Assembly: GCA_019413925.1 (NCBI GenBank)
Contig: DXMY01000007.1
Location: 1-64,000, forward strand
Direction of reading: 5' to 3'
DNA: 64,000 nucleotides
Origin: Collinsella sp.
Lineage (GTDB): Bacteria > Actinomycetota > Coriobacteriia > Coriobacteriales > Coriobacteriaceae
The translations under genes were made by a program, and so were the position numbers. The notes under the pieces are model-generated. The model did not search any database. It was not told the DNA's origin and saw nothing but the letters and a program-made list of their open reading frames with translations. The number at the start of each line of letters is the position of its first letter. Within the stretch, counting starts at the first letter, position 1. This document shows positions 33,538 to 42,984 of this stretch, in pieces.

Positions 33538-34842
33538 CTACTTGCGCAGCGGCTTGGGCAGCGGAATGCCTGCCGCGATGACGGCGGCGATGATCATGCA
33601 GACAATGCCCTTGAGCGGGAAGCACATGAGCAGCAGGCCCACGACCATGACGGGCTGACGCATGACGGCACCCATCGTCGAGGCGGTACAGACGGCGACG
33701 CAAAAGACCGGATCGGCGCCCGTAAGGACGGCAAGGCCGTAGCCCAGGCTCACGCCCGAGAAGATAACGGGGAAGAAGTGACCGCCGCGCCAGCCCAGGT
33801 TGATGAGGGCGGGCGTCAGCATGGCCTTGATAAGACCAGTTGCAATGAGCACACCGGCGGGAATGGTCATATAGGTCTCCATGAGCACGTCGGCCTGCGT
33901 CTCGCCAGCAAACATGGTGTAGGGCAGGACCGTGCCGCAGATAGCGAGCGCCAAACCGGCCAGCATGGCCTTGACGACAGGACGCTCCCCTATTGCATGT
34001 GACAGTGCCTCGCTCGCATGCTCGGAGACAAAGTACAGCCAACCGCATACGGTGCCGACCAACGCCAGCGGAATGAGCCAGACAAGTTCCAGATTGCCCA
34101 CCTCGGCGGACTCGAACCTGGGCATGCCCATGCCGCCGCCCACAAGCTGGCCAAGCAGCAGGTAGGTGCCCAGACCGCCGGCAATCGCGATGCCGTAGAC
34201 CACCGTCTTTTGCGCCTTGGGCAACTTGATGGTGATCTCGCCGGGCGCGGACTCATCGTCGGCGTCTTCGCCCTGGCCATCGGCGCTACCGGCAAGCGGT
34301 GCCACAAAGCCAAAGACGGGCGCGATAAAGAGCGCCGTCAGGGCAGCCTGGGTACCCAGCAGCGTAAGCTCCCTAAACTCGGCGCCAAAGCGACGCATGC
34401 GGTCGCCGACCCAGCTGCACAGACCAGCGATAACGCCGGTCAGGCCGGCCTCCGGTCCAATGCTTCCGCCAAACAGCAGCGGCAGCAATGCCGCGAGCGA
34501 AAGCTTGCCCAGTTTGTCGTACGGGTAGCGCCCGTCTTGCTTAACCTTAGCCATCACCTGGTTGAGGTCATCGGTCTTGGTGCCTGTCATCTTTTCGTAC
34601 AGACCGATTAACAGGCCGCCCAGCAGGCAGACGAAAAACGGGTACGGCAAAAAGCCAAACGGGCCGCTGGCGAGTTCGGGCGACGCCGCGCCCAGCATGT
34701 GGGGGATCTCGGTCCACAGATAGTCGATACCGTGCTCCATCGCAAAAAAGAACAGCCAGACCGCGGCACCTGCGAACGCACCGGTCACGGCAACGCTAAC
34801 TAAAAACAGCGCGCGGTTTGTGGGTTTGGCAAGGTTGTCCAT
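33538..34842 (-). CDS. CLC-family chloride channel/transporter
   Basis: This 434-residue protein has ten or more hydrophobic helices. F-G-G-S-I-G-P-E-A-G-L-T-G (G-x-x-x-G-P-E) carries the gating glutamate. The first selectivity motif G-S-G-I-P is not clearly conserved, so ion preference is uncertain. A charged 35-residue loop near residues 190-225 (GQGEDADDESAPGE) is unusual. GGGAGGACCCG precedes the ATG. Confidence 0.85.
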   Translation of the reverse strand: MDNLAKPTNRALFLVSVAVTGAFAGAAVWLFFFAMEHGIDYLWTEIPHMLGAASPELASGPFGFLPYPFFVCLLGGLLIGLYEKMTGTKTDDLNQVMAKVKQDGRYPYDKLGKLSLAALLPLLFGGSIGPEAGLTGVIAGLCSWVGDRMRRFGAEFRELTLLGTQAALTALFIAPVFGFVAPLAGSADGQGEDADDESAPGEITIKLPKAQKTVVYGIAIAGGLGTYLLLGQLVGGGMGMPRFESAEVGNLELVWLIPLALVGTVCGWLYFVSEHASEALSHAIGERPVVKAMLAGLALAICGTVLPYTMFAGETQADVLMETYMTIPAGVLIATGLIKAMLTPALINLGWRGGHFFPVIFSGVSLGYGLAVLTGADPVFCVAVCTASTMGAVMRQPVMVVGLLLMCFPLKGIVCMIIAAVIAAGIPLPKPLRK

Positions 34843-34967
34843 CGGGTCCTCCCGCGGTCAAAGTCGACATAATTACGTTTTATTGTAGAGCGAGCGTTGC
34901 CCAGACAAGCCAACCATCTGCGCCACAAACGGCACCATTGGGAGTCATAGTGGGGCAGGCTCAAGAC

Positions 34968-35501
34968 TTATCCGTTGATAATCGAGACAATCTCGCGCAA
35001 ATCGTCGGCAAAGTAGATGCCTTGCTGGCGCCTCGGGCTCGAAAGCCCCTTATCAATCATGTGCCCGAGCAGCGCCTTGAGGTCGTTGTAGTAACCGTCA
35101 AGGTTATACAGGATGCACGGAGCACTCAGGTGCCCCAACGACACCGCGGACATGACCTCGGCAATCTCCTCGAGCGTGCCCGTGCCGCCCGGAAATGCGA
35201 TGAACGCATCACCGAGCTCGATCATCTTGTCCTTACGCTCGGCCATATCGCTCGTCACGATGAGGTCATCGATGCCGTCGTGCTGAAACTCGGCCTCTAT
35301 AAAAAAGCTCGGCTCAACACCCGTCACGTGTCCACCTGCCTCGAGTACGCTATCGGCGAGCGCGCCCATCAGGCCCGATTTGGACCCGCCGTATACCAGC
35401 GCGTGCCCGTTGGAGCCAATCCAGTTGCCCAGCTCTTGCACCGCAGGCAGAAATGCTGGGTCGTTACCAACGCTGGCGCCCAGGTATACCGTGATATTCA
35501 T
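34968..35501 (-). CDS. LOG-family protein (cytokinin riboside 5'-monophosphate phosphoribohydrolase-like)
   Basis: This 177-residue Rossmann protein has V-Y-L-G-A-S-V-G at the N-terminus, Y-G-G-S-K-S-G-L-M-G near residue 38 and the family signature P-G-G-T-G-T-L-E-E-I near residue 103 with the preceding E-R-K-D-K-M. LOG proteins hydrolyse nucleoside 5'-monophosphates to base and ribose-5-phosphate. It is followed 36 bp later (5' side) by a potassium channel gene on the same strand. Confidence 0.9.
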   Translation of the reverse strand: MNITVYLGASVGNDPAFLPAVQELGNWIGSNGHALVYGGSKSGLMGALADSVLEAGGHVTGVEPSFFIEAEFQHDGIDDLIVTSDMAERKDKMIELGDAFIAFPGGTGTLEEIAEVMSAVSLGHLSAPCILYNLDGYYNDLKALLGHMIDKGLSSPRRQQGIYFADDLREIVSIING

Positions 35502-35537
35502 ATTCAGTCCCCCTCGTCATGACGCGCAGCGCCCGTT

Positions 35538-35963
35538 CTAGCGCTGGCGTCGACGATACTCGCGCACACGACGCGAAAGATCGGCGAGCTCGTCGCGATC
35601 GAGCTCTTCCAAATGCTCCAGATCGTCCATAAAGCGCGCCATGGTGTCCTTTTGGCGCATCTTGATGAGCGTATTGCAGTAGTTCACCGCCACGCCCGTG
35701 AGCATGGCAATGTAGAAGATGCTGATAACGCTCAGGACAACGGTAATCGCGCGGGCGACCGGCGTTTCGGCCGGGATATCGCCAAAGCCGATGGTCGAGA
35801 CCGTCTCAAAGCTAAACCAGAGACCATCGCCAAACGTAAGGGTCGTGGGCTCGGACAACCAGACGGCCGTCGAGCACAGCAGATAGAAGATGAGGAACAG
35901 GCCCGTGATACGCACGAAACCGGCCTGGCGCAAAACATCAGCAAGCGTCCTGAGCTTTTTCAT
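35538..35963 (-). CDS. Two-helix potassium channel
   Basis: The ATG at 35963 (AAAGGGGTCGCG site) gives a 141-residue protein: one membrane helix (residues 15-35), a pore helix and selectivity filter T-V-S-T-I-G-F-G-D, a second helix (75-98) and a charged C-terminal coiled coil (L-E-H-L-E-E-L-D-R-D-E-L). T-I-G-F-G-D matches K+ channel filters. No RCK/TrkA domain is present. A longer in-frame extension upstream passes into a palindromic repeat and is rejected. Confidence 0.88.
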   Translation of the reverse strand: MKKLRTLADVLRQAGFVRITGLFLIFYLLCSTAVWLSEPTTLTFGDGLWFSFETVSTIGFGDIPAETPVARAITVVLSVISIFYIAMLTGVAVNYCNTLIKMRQKDTMARFMDDLEHLEELDRDELADLSRRVREYRRRQR

Positions 35964-36032
35964 CGCGACCCCTTTTCTCAGACGTCCAATCACATTCGCT
36001 CGGTATTGTCCCACGCCTCTCCCGCAAACGAA

Positions 36033-36118
36033 ACTAGTCATTGGGGACGTTCTTAAATGACTAGTCAAACAAGAACGTCCCCAATGACTAGTCGTTTAAG
36101 AACGTCCCCAATGACTAC
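36033..36118. repeat. Family B repeat cluster (ATTGGGGACGTTCTT type), three half-units
   Basis: ACTAGTCATTGGGGACGTTC is followed by two reverse-complement units of GAACGTCCCCAATGACTAG, separated by TAAATGACTAGTCAAACAA and TCGTTTAA. A hairpin can form between the first unit and either of the other two. Confidence 0.85.
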
Positions 36119-36186
36119 CAGCTGCCGCCTGGGCAGGCTGGGCTGGTATCCTTATGCGGTAATGTCTCGATTCGTTAGGATTGCAT

Positions 36187-38991
36187 GTGAGAGCTGCCAC
36201 TGTCCTTCGTTCAGTTATATGTCGCGCCCTGGCCATTGTGCTCGCCGCGCTTGCCGTGCTGAGTTCTATCGCGCCTGTCCAGGCTTTTGCCGCTGACTCT
36301 AGCCAGCCAGTCAAGACGGTCCGCGTTGGTTGGCTCGTCAACAACGAGGGCTTCCAGGACGGCACCCCCGGCGAGCGTCTATCGGGATGGGGTTACGAGT
36401 ACCTCCAGACCCTGTCGTACTACACGCCCGGCTGGCGGTACGAATACGTCTCCGGCACCTTCACCGAGCTTATGGACATGCTCGAGGCAGGCGAAATCGA
36501 CCTCATGCCCAACATCTCCTACTCCGAGGAACGCACCCAAAAGCTGCTCTTTTCCTCGAACCCCGAGGGCACCGAGCGCTACTACATCTACGCCAAGCCC
36601 GATCGCGACGACCTGGCCAAGGGTGACCTCCAAGCGCTCCAGGGCCTTACCATCGGTTGCAACTCCGGTGTTATGCAAACCTTCGTTGGCCAGCAGTGGC
36701 TCGCCAACGAAGGAATCACCTGCACATACAGGGAGTATGACGGAGGCTCCATGCTCTTTGACGCACTCGCAAACGACGAAGTCGACGCCGTCATCATGAA
36801 CGACACCATCTCGTCACCCGATGCGTCGCCCATGTTCTACGTTGGCTCGAGTGACTACTATTTTGCCGTCCCCAAAAGCCGCCCCGACCTGATGAACGAT
36901 ATCAATGCCGCCATGACGGCAATCGCCCGCGTCAACCCACGTTATAACGACGAGGTCAAGGCGAATTACTCGGCCCAAAACAGCGGCTCATCATCGCTCA
37001 CTGGCCCCGAGCGCTCCTGGCTCAAAGCAAACGACAACACCATCACGATCGGCTATCTTAAAAACAAACTCCCCTACTGCACGCAAAATGACGACGGCGA
37101 AATGGAAGGGTCGCTCGCCTCGCTTGCGACGACGCTACACGATAAATTTGGCATTACGGTCAAAACCGTCGCCTTTGATAGCTACAAGATGATGTCAAAG
37201 GCCCTGTCAAAGGGAAGCATAGACGTTGCGCTGCCGGTATACCGAGATTACTGGTTTGCCGAGCAAACAGGCGTTGTGCAGTCGATATCGTTGGGGACCA
37301 TATCCCTCACCGCCATCTACACCGGCAGCAACCTGAACAAAGACCTTCAGAACATCGCCTGTACCAAATCATCGTTTGTCAACAAAAATGCACTTGAAAG
37401 CCTGTTCCCCACAGCGACCGTAACCGAATACCAATCCGACGATGAAGCGTTCGACGCCCTCAGGAAGGGAACGGCGCACTGCATCGTCGCTCCCAGTTCA
37501 CGCGTAAAAACCATCGGTGACCGTTACGATCTCGAGGACTGCGAGACGGTCGAGCTCCCTGACACCTGTGAGCTCTCGTGCTGGATTTCGCGCGGAAAGC
37601 CCGAGCTGCTGGGAATCATCAACAAGGGCATCATCAATGCCGGAGAATCGCTCTCCGCAAGCAATTTCTCCTCCACGTCGTACACGGCCCATGAATCCAA
37701 CACGCTTCAATTCCTTTATCGCAACCGCACCGCCATTGCAGCTACCCTCATCGGTATGTTGTCGGTCGGCATCGTCCTGCTCATCTGGGCGCTCGTGCGC
37801 GCTCGAACCGAGCGCAAAAAAGCCGATGCTGCCAACGCCGCTAAGACGGCATTCCTCACGCGCATGAGCCACGACATCCGAACGCCGCTCAACGGTATCC
37901 TGGGCCTTATCGAGATCGAGGAATTGAAGGAAGGCGATATCCAGGTCGCCCGCGAGAGCCGTGCCAAGGCGCGCGTTGCCGCCAATCACCTGCTCTCGCT
38001 GATCAACGACATCCTCGAGATGGGCAAAATCGAAGACCGCAAGCTAACACTGGAGCATACGCCTTTTAACCTCAAAGAGCTCTGTGATAATACGCTGGTG
38101 CTGTGCAAGCTCCGCGCGTCCAGTAACGGCATCACCATGCAGGACAATAGTCTGCCGTACGCCACGGGGCCATACATGATCGGCAGTCCCACCCATATCC
38201 GACAGATCATGATCAACCTATTAGACAACAGCATTAAGTACAACAAGCACGGCGGCTCCGTCACCTTTAGCTCAAAGACCAAGCCACTCGATAACGGGCG
38301 CGCGCTCTTTTGCTTTAGCGTTTCGGATACCGGCATTGGCATGACTCCCAAGTTTTTAAAGCATATCTATGAGCCGTTTGCCCAAGAAGGTGACGATGCG
38401 CGCAGCAAGTTCCAAGGAACCGGCATGGGCATGCCAATCGTCAAGTCGCTTATTGAACTGATGGGCGGTACGATTGAGATTTCGAGTGAGGTTGGCGTGG
38501 GGAGTACGTTCAACGTCCAGATTCCGCTCGATATCGACAAGAACCCTCAGGCGCGGGCAGATACGGTCGAGAGGGTGCTCGACTGCTCGCTCGCCGACAT
38601 GAACGTGTTGCTCGCCGAAGACAACGAATTGAATGCCGAGATTGCCCAGACGCTGCTAGAATCCGAGGGCGTCGTGGTCACCTGCGCCGCCAATGGCAAC
38701 GAAGTCGTCGATCTGTACCTGTCACATCCCGCCGGCAGCTTCGATGCGATTCTGATGGACATCATGATGCCGGGCATGGACGGCTATGAGGCAACCCGCG
38801 CAATTCGTCTGAGCGAGAAGGTCGATGCAGCCGATATCCCCATCATCGCGCTCACCGCCAACGCCTTTGCCGAGGACGCCAAGGCGGCACACGATGCCGG
38901 CATGAACGCCCATCTGTCCAAACCGCTCGACTTTAACAAGCTCAAAAACATACTCGCCCGCATCAAGAAAAACGGATCCGTTTCGCTATAG
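36187..38991 (+). CDS. Hybrid sensor histidine kinase with two solute-binding sensor domains
   Basis: The GTG at 36187 (TAGGATTGCAT site) gives 934 residues; a TTG at 36181 is possible. A signal peptide ends V-Q-A-F-A-A. Two SBP_bac_3-type domains follow (about 40-270 and 280-490; V-G-W-L-V-N-N-E-G-F and I-G-Y-L-K-N-K-L-P-Y), then one membrane segment (about 515-540). HisKA has F-L-T-R-M-S-H562-D-I-R-T-P-L-N-G, and HATPase has N-L-L-D-N-S-I-K-Y-N, D-T-G-I-G-M and G-T-G-M-G-M. A receiver domain has the phospho-acceptor D858 in I-L-M-D-I-M-M-P-G-M-D. The layout resembles EvgS/BvgS. The extracellular ligand is probably a small solute such as an amino acid. No separate response regulator lies nearby. 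Confidence 0.92.
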   Translation: MRAATVLRSVICRALAIVLAALAVLSSIAPVQAFAADSSQPVKTVRVGWLVNNEGFQDGTPGERLSGWGYEYLQTLSYYTPGWRYEYVSGTFTELMDMLEAGEIDLMPNISYSEERTQKLLFSSNPEGTERYYIYAKPDRDDLAKGDLQALQGLTIGCNSGVMQTFVGQQWLANEGITCTYREYDGGSMLFDALANDEVDAVIMNDTISSPDASPMFYVGSSDYYFAVPKSRPDLMNDINAAMTAIARVNPRYNDEVKANYSAQNSGSSSLTGPERSWLKANDNTITIGYLKNKLPYCTQNDDGEMEGSLASLATTLHDKFGITVKTVAFDSYKMMSKALSKGSIDVALPVYRDYWFAEQTGVVQSISLGTISLTAIYTGSNLNKDLQNIACTKSSFVNKNALESLFPTATVTEYQSDDEAFDALRKGTAHCIVAPSSRVKTIGDRYDLEDCETVELPDTCELSCWISRGKPELLGIINKGIINAGESLSASNFSSTSYTAHESNTLQFLYRNRTAIAATLIGMLSVGIVLLIWALVRARTERKKADAANAAKTAFLTRMSHDIRTPLNGILGLIEIEELKEGDIQVARESRAKARVAANHLLSLINDILEMGKIEDRKLTLEHTPFNLKELCDNTLVLCKLRASSNGITMQDNSLPYATGPYMIGSPTHIRQIMINLLDNSIKYNKHGGSVTFSSKTKPLDNGRALFCFSVSDTGIGMTPKFLKHIYEPFAQEGDDARSKFQGTGMGMPIVKSLIELMGGTIEISSEVGVGSTFNVQIPLDIDKNPQARADTVERVLDCSLADMNVLLAEDNELNAEIAQTLLESEGVVVTCAANGNEVVDLYLSHPAGSFDAILMDIMMPGMDGYEATRAIRLSEKVDAADIPIIALTANAFAEDAKAAHDAGMNAHLSKPLDFNKLKNILARIKKNGSVSL

Positions 38992-39033
38992 TTTGTGCTC
39001 AATCACCACGCACGACCAGAAAGGAAACCAACG

Positions 39034-39513
39034 ATGTTTAGGCCCTTACGTCGAAAGAAACGCGCCATCACTGACGAGGAAGCGCGCGAACTGCTCGCTA
39101 CCTGCAAGCGCGGCGTCTTTGCCGTCAACGGCGACGATGGCTACCCGTACGCCATTCCCGTCAACTACTTCTTTGACGCCGAGCACGACAAGATTTATTT
39201 CCATGGCGCCAAGGCTGGCCACAAGGTCGACGCACTCAAGCGCGATGACAAGGTCTGCTTTACCGTTTACGGCAACGAGTGGTACAAGGACGGTGACTGG
39301 GCTCCCTACGTTATGAGTACCGTAGTCTTTGGCCGTTGTCGCCTGGCGAATGACACCCCCGCGTTTATCGAGGATAAAGTTCGCCAGCTCGCGCTTAAGT
39401 ACTACCCTTCTGCCGAAGAAGTCGAAGAGGAAATCGCCAAGGACATTAAGGGCGTCCAGCTCTACGAGATTACGATTGAGCATCTTTGCGGCAAGCAGAT
39501 TCAAGAAAAATAA
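39034..39513 (+). CDS. Pyridoxamine 5'-phosphate oxidase-like flavin-binding protein
   Basis: This 159-residue protein starts at 39034 with an AAAGGAAACC site. It has a split-barrel fold with T-D-E-E-A-R-E-L-L-A-T-C-K-R-G-V-F-A-V, G-Y-P-Y-A-I-P-V-N-Y and I-Y-F-H-G-A-K-A-G-H-K-V-D-A-L, the pattern of NimA/PNPOx-like proteins. G-H-K-x-D-x-L is typical of the nitroimidazole-reductase-like group. It may bind FMN or heme; the substrate is unknown. Confidence 0.85.
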   Translation: MFRPLRRKKRAITDEEARELLATCKRGVFAVNGDDGYPYAIPVNYFFDAEHDKIYFHGAKAGHKVDALKRDDKVCFTVYGNEWYKDGDWAPYVMSTVVFGRCRLANDTPAFIEDKVRQLALKYYPSAEEVEEEIAKDIKGVQLYEITIEHLCGKQIQEK

Positions 39514-39557
39514 ACCTCCGCAGCAGGTCTGCGCCCAATGGTTACAGACGTTTTACC

Positions 39558-39598
39558 ATGCGGGACCTTCCAGCCGGCTTGGCAGAAGGCCCCGCATG
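39558..39598. terminator. Hairpin between convergent PNPOx-like and malY genes
   Basis: CATGCGGGACCTTC and GAAGGCCCCGCATG form a 13-bp stem with a bulge. Its position between convergent stop codons suggests bidirectional termination, though T runs are weak. Confidence 0.55.
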
Positions 39599-39608
39599 CA
39601 GTGCTCAC

Positions 39609-40823
39609 TTACCGTGCATTAAAAACGTAGCGGTCCAAGCGGTCGCACGCTTCCCTTACGCGCGAAAGCGGCAGCGCCAAATTCACGCGAATGTGGCAGG
39701 GCCCGTGGAACGGGCGGCCGTCCTGATACCCCACGCCCACGCGCGCCCCCTCGTCGAGCAACCACTGAATATCGCGGCCATGCTCGCGGCACCACTCGGT
39801 GCAGTCCAGAAACACCATGTACGTGCCCTGCGGACGCGAATAGGACACGCCCTCAAAATGCTCGTCCACGTAATCGCAGAAGTACTCGATATTGCTGGCA
39901 AGCACCTGGTTGAGCTCGTCCACCCACTCGTAGCCCTGCGGCTGGTAGGCACCGATAAGCGCATGCATGGAGAGGACATTCATCTCGTTGTAGTGAGTCT
40001 TGTTGGACACGGCGCACACGCGGTCGCGCAGCGTCTCGTTGTAGACAATGTGGTAGCTGCCGACCAGGCCCGCCAGGTTGAACGTCTTGCTGGGCGCATA
40101 GAGGGCAACCGTGCGCATGCGGGCGTCCTCGCTCACCGACTGCGTCGGGATATGCTTGTGCCCCGGCAGGATGATATCGGACCAAATCTCGTCCGAGATC
40201 ACCACGCAATCGTGCTGGCGATAAATGTCCATAGCGCGCTCGATCTCGTCGCGCTCCCATACGCGGCCGCAGGGATTGTGCGGCGAGCAGAACACCGCGG
40301 CATGAATGTGGTTTTGGGCGAGCTTGCGCTCCATGTCCTCAAAGTCCATACGCCACACGCCTTGATCGTCGAGCTTAAGCGGGCTGTGGACAATGCGATA
40401 GCCCGCGGCTTCGATGGACTTGGTAAAACCGATGTAGGTGGGGCTATGGACCAGCACAGCATCGCCTGGCTGGACATACGCGCGCAACGTCGACACGACA
40501 CCGCCCAGCACGCCGTTTTCGTAGCCGATATGCTCAGGCGCCAAGCCCTCAACGCCGTTGCGACGGCTCTGCCATTCGATGATGCGGTCAAAGTACTCGG
40601 GACGCGGGTTAAAGTAGCCAAACATGGGATGCTGGGCGCGCTGAATAATGTGCTCCTGGACCGTGGGCACCGTGGCGAAGTTCATGTCCGCCACCCACAT
40701 GGGTATGCGGTCGAAGCCCTCGTCGGGTGCGTTCGGGGCCATACCGGGGATCTCGCCCCAAGAGTCAACGGCAATGGAGTCCATGCCGTGGCGGTCGATA
40801 AGCGAGCTAAAGTCGTATTTCAT
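39609..40823 (-). CDS. MalY/PatB-type aminotransferase (cystathionine beta-lyase)
   Basis: This 404-residue fold-type I PLP enzyme has I-P-M-W-V-A-D-M-N-F-A-T near residue 40, a family signature. S-P-H-N-P-C-G-R lies near residue 180, D-E-I-W-S-D near 215, and the PLP lysine in A-P-S-K-T-F-N-L-A-G near 245. Members cleave cystathionine to homocysteine or act as C-S lyases. GGGAGCTCAGC precedes the ATG. It stands alone. Confidence 0.92.
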   Translation of the reverse strand: MKYDFSSLIDRHGMDSIAVDSWGEIPGMAPNAPDEGFDRIPMWVADMNFATVPTVQEHIIQRAQHPMFGYFNPRPEYFDRIIEWQSRRNGVEGLAPEHIGYENGVLGGVVSTLRAYVQPGDAVLVHSPTYIGFTKSIEAAGYRIVHSPLKLDDQGVWRMDFEDMERKLAQNHIHAAVFCSPHNPCGRVWERDEIERAMDIYRQHDCVVISDEIWSDIILPGHKHIPTQSVSEDARMRTVALYAPSKTFNLAGLVGSYHIVYNETLRDRVCAVSNKTHYNEMNVLSMHALIGAYQPQGYEWVDELNQVLASNIEYFCDYVDEHFEGVSYSRPQGTYMVFLDCTEWCREHGRDIQWLLDEGARVGVGYQDGRPFHGPCHIRVNLALPLSRVREACDRLDRYVFNAR

Positions 40824-40936
40824 GCTGAGCTCCCGTGCAAAGCGGATTGTTTTGGTAGGCGTTATTGTCCACCAGCGTGGGCGATTTTGTCATGAGGGTT
40901 TGGCGTTGAATTTGGCGGGCGCCGGCGAATGGCCGG

Positions 40937-41674
40937 CTAGTCCCGCGCGTCGTTGACGGCGATTACCGTCAACCTGGTTCCATCAACCGTAAAGGATATG
41001 TCGAGCCCAGCGTAAGCCAGATGGTAGACGCGGTTTGGCTCGTGTTTGCTACCCGCGCGGCGCGGATCTTGGCGAAGGACCTCTATCAAGCCGGGGAGCT
41101 TTGCGGGCGGAATCATATCCTGCAGCGCTTGCGGGAACTCGATATCGAGCTCTTGCCACGGAGCATCCTCAATCCAGCCGCCGGTCGCATCTGGATGGCA
41201 ATCCGCAAACGGAATGTAGGGCTTAATGTCGTAGATGGGCGTGCCGTCGCGCAGATCGGCCCCCAGCACATGGATGATGGGACCATCGTCGGTGAGCTCG
41301 ACACGATCAAGCTTGACGCAGGTGAGCCCGATGGGATTAGGGCGAAACGGACTGCGCGTGGCAAACACGCCCACGCGTTCGGCTCCACCCAGACGCGGCG
41401 GGCGCACGGTTTTCGACCATTTTGCGTTGGTGCCGGACCTGTCCTGCGACTTGGCATCGGCGGCTATGTCCTGAGCCGTGCCGCCGGGCGTTCCGTTTTC
41501 GAAGCGCCACAGCAGCCATAGGTGAGAGAAAGAATCCAGGCCCTCAACCGCTGCGTTGGAGGCAAATTCCGGCTCAAAGACGATGCGCCCCTGCAGATGG
41601 GGCGCCAAAAAACTGTTGCGCGGAATGCCGAACTTCTGCGGCAGGTCGGTATGTATGTGTGCGATAGGTTCCAT
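40937..41674 (-). CDS. trmO: tRNA N6-threonylcarbamoyladenosine-37 N6-methyltransferase TrmO
   Basis: This roughly 245-residue protein has I-A-H-I-H-T-D-L-P-Q-K-F-G-I-P-R-N-S, L-D-S-F-S-H-L-W-L-L-W-x-F and R-S-P-F-R-P-N-P-I-G-L-T, the diagnostic motifs of the TsaA/TrmO beta-barrel family. A C-terminal domain ends R-V-Y-H-L-A-Y. It methylates t6A37 in tRNA-Thr. The start is unsure: ATGs at 41674 and 41683 both lack a clear ribosome site. Confidence 0.9.
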   Translation of the reverse strand: MEPIAHIHTDLPQKFGIPRNSFLAPHLQGRIVFEPEFASNAAVEGLDSFSHLWLLWRFENGTPGGTAQDIAADAKSQDRSGTNAKWSKTVRPPRLGGAERVGVFATRSPFRPNPIGLTCVKLDRVELTDDGPIIHVLGADLRDGTPIYDIKPYIPFADCHPDATGGWIEDAPWQELDIEFPQALQDMIPPAKLPGLIEVLRQDPRRAGSKHEPNRVYHLAYAGLDISFTVDGTRLTVIAVNDARD

Positions 41675-41814
41675 GCCGGTCATTGTACGGCACAGGCGCG
41701 CGGGGCGCAGGCTGCGATTCTCTCTCATCGTCACCTGCATGCAACCAACGGTTGCTTGGAAGGACATCGGCTGCCGCGTATGCTTAAGCCAACAAGCACC
41801 AGAAAGGAGCCGTC

Positions 41815-42642
41815 ATGGCCTTTGCAGAAAAACTCATCGCCGTCCGCCGCGCCAACAACCTTACCCAAGAGCAGCTCGCCGCCAAGCTCTACGTCACGCG
41901 CCAAGCCGTGAGCCGTTGGGAGCGCGGCGAAGTCACCCCGGGCATCGACATGATGAAGCTCATTGCCGCCGTTACCGGAGAGCCACTGTCGCACCTGCTC
42001 GAAATGCCCGAGCACTATTGTCAGAGCTGCGGCATGGTGCTCACGCCCGACGACTGCGGCACCGATGCCGCGGGCGCCACGACCGACCATTACTGCAAGT
42101 GGTGCTACGACCGCGGCAAGTACACCTACGACACCACAATGGAAGCAATGATCGAGGATTGTGCCCCGCGCCTGGCACAAAACACCGGCATGTCGCTCGA
42201 TGAAGCCGTCTCGCTCATGGGCGCCGTGCTGCCGCAACTGGAGCGCTGGCGCTCCGTGCAAGAAAACGAGGAGCGCTACGGTGCCGAGGCGCGAGCGCGC
42301 TATGGCGACGAGGCGATCGATATGGCAAACGAGTCGTTGCTGGATATGGACCCTCAGACCTGGAACGACATGAAAGAACTCGAGCGCGCAATTTTGGGCC
42401 AGCTCTCGATTGCCATGGAAGACGGCGACCCCAAAAGCATCGAGGCTCAAAAACTTGTTGCGATGCATCGTCGTTGGATTAGCCTCAACTGGGGACGCGA
42501 GCCCCAAGACGAAGCGTACCTGGGGCTCGCCCGCGGCTACCTTGCCGACCAGCGTTTTGTTGACTACTACGACAAACCCTGCGGCACCGGGGCCACGGCG
42601 TTTTTGGTTCAGGTTATCGAGTCGTCGCTAATTCGCGCATAG
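41815..42642 (+). CDS. XRE helix-turn-helix, zinc ribbon and TipAS-like fusion protein
   Basis: This 275-residue protein has three modules. Residues 1-65 are an XRE HTH (N-L-T-Q-E-Q-L-A-A-K-L-Y-V-T-R-Q-A-V-S-R-W-E). Residues 68-115 are a putative zinc ribbon (Y-C-Q-S-C-G-M-V-L ... Y-C-K-W-C). The C-terminal 150 residues resemble the TipAS antibiotic-recognition domain (Y-G-A-E-A-R-A-R-Y-G-D-E-A-I-D ... H-R-R-W-I-S-L-N-W). AAAGGAGCCGTC precedes the ATG. It would be a one-component regulator sensing a ligand. A glutaredoxin gene follows 50 bp downstream. Confidence 0.85.
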   Translation: MAFAEKLIAVRRANNLTQEQLAAKLYVTRQAVSRWERGEVTPGIDMMKLIAAVTGEPLSHLLEMPEHYCQSCGMVLTPDDCGTDAAGATTDHYCKWCYDRGKYTYDTTMEAMIEDCAPRLAQNTGMSLDEAVSLMGAVLPQLERWRSVQENEERYGAEARARYGDEAIDMANESLLDMDPQTWNDMKELERAILGQLSIAMEDGDPKSIEAQKLVAMHRRWISLNWGREPQDEAYLGLARGYLADQRFVDYYDKPCGTGATAFLVQVIESSLIRA

Positions 42643-42693
42643 ACCGCGGCGGCTTTGGGTATCTCAATCGAAACCTCAACCGATTGGAGACCT

Positions 42694-42939
42694 ATGGCTA
42701 CTGATCACGAGCTCGTGCTGTACGTTATGACCGGCTGCCCGTATTGCATAAAGGTCAAGCGTTTCCTGGCCGATAACGGCGTGACCATCCCCGAGCGCAA
42801 CATCTCGACCGATCCCGATGCCGAGCAGACGCTTATCGCCATCGGCGGCAAGCGCCAGGTTCCCTGCCTGTTCATCGACGGAAAGCCGCTCTACGAGTCG
42901 GGCGACATTATCGCGTGGGTACAGAAGAACCTGCTCTAG
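42694..42939 (+). CDS. Glutaredoxin-like protein
   Basis: This 81-residue thioredoxin-fold protein has the active site T-G-C-P-Y-C-I-K-V-K, the cis-proline strand Q-V-P-C-L-F-I-D-G and E-S-G-D-I-I. The length fits small glutaredoxins. An additional Cys follows the cis-Pro (V-P-C). TTGGAGACCT precedes the ATG at 42694. Confidence 0.9.
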   Translation: MATDHELVLYVMTGCPYCIKVKRFLADNGVTIPERNISTDPDAEQTLIAIGGKRQVPCLFIDGKPLYESGDIIAWVQKNLL

Positions 42940-42984
42940 TACGCAATTGCAGTCGGCTCGCCCCGACGTCCAAGCCCATACGAC

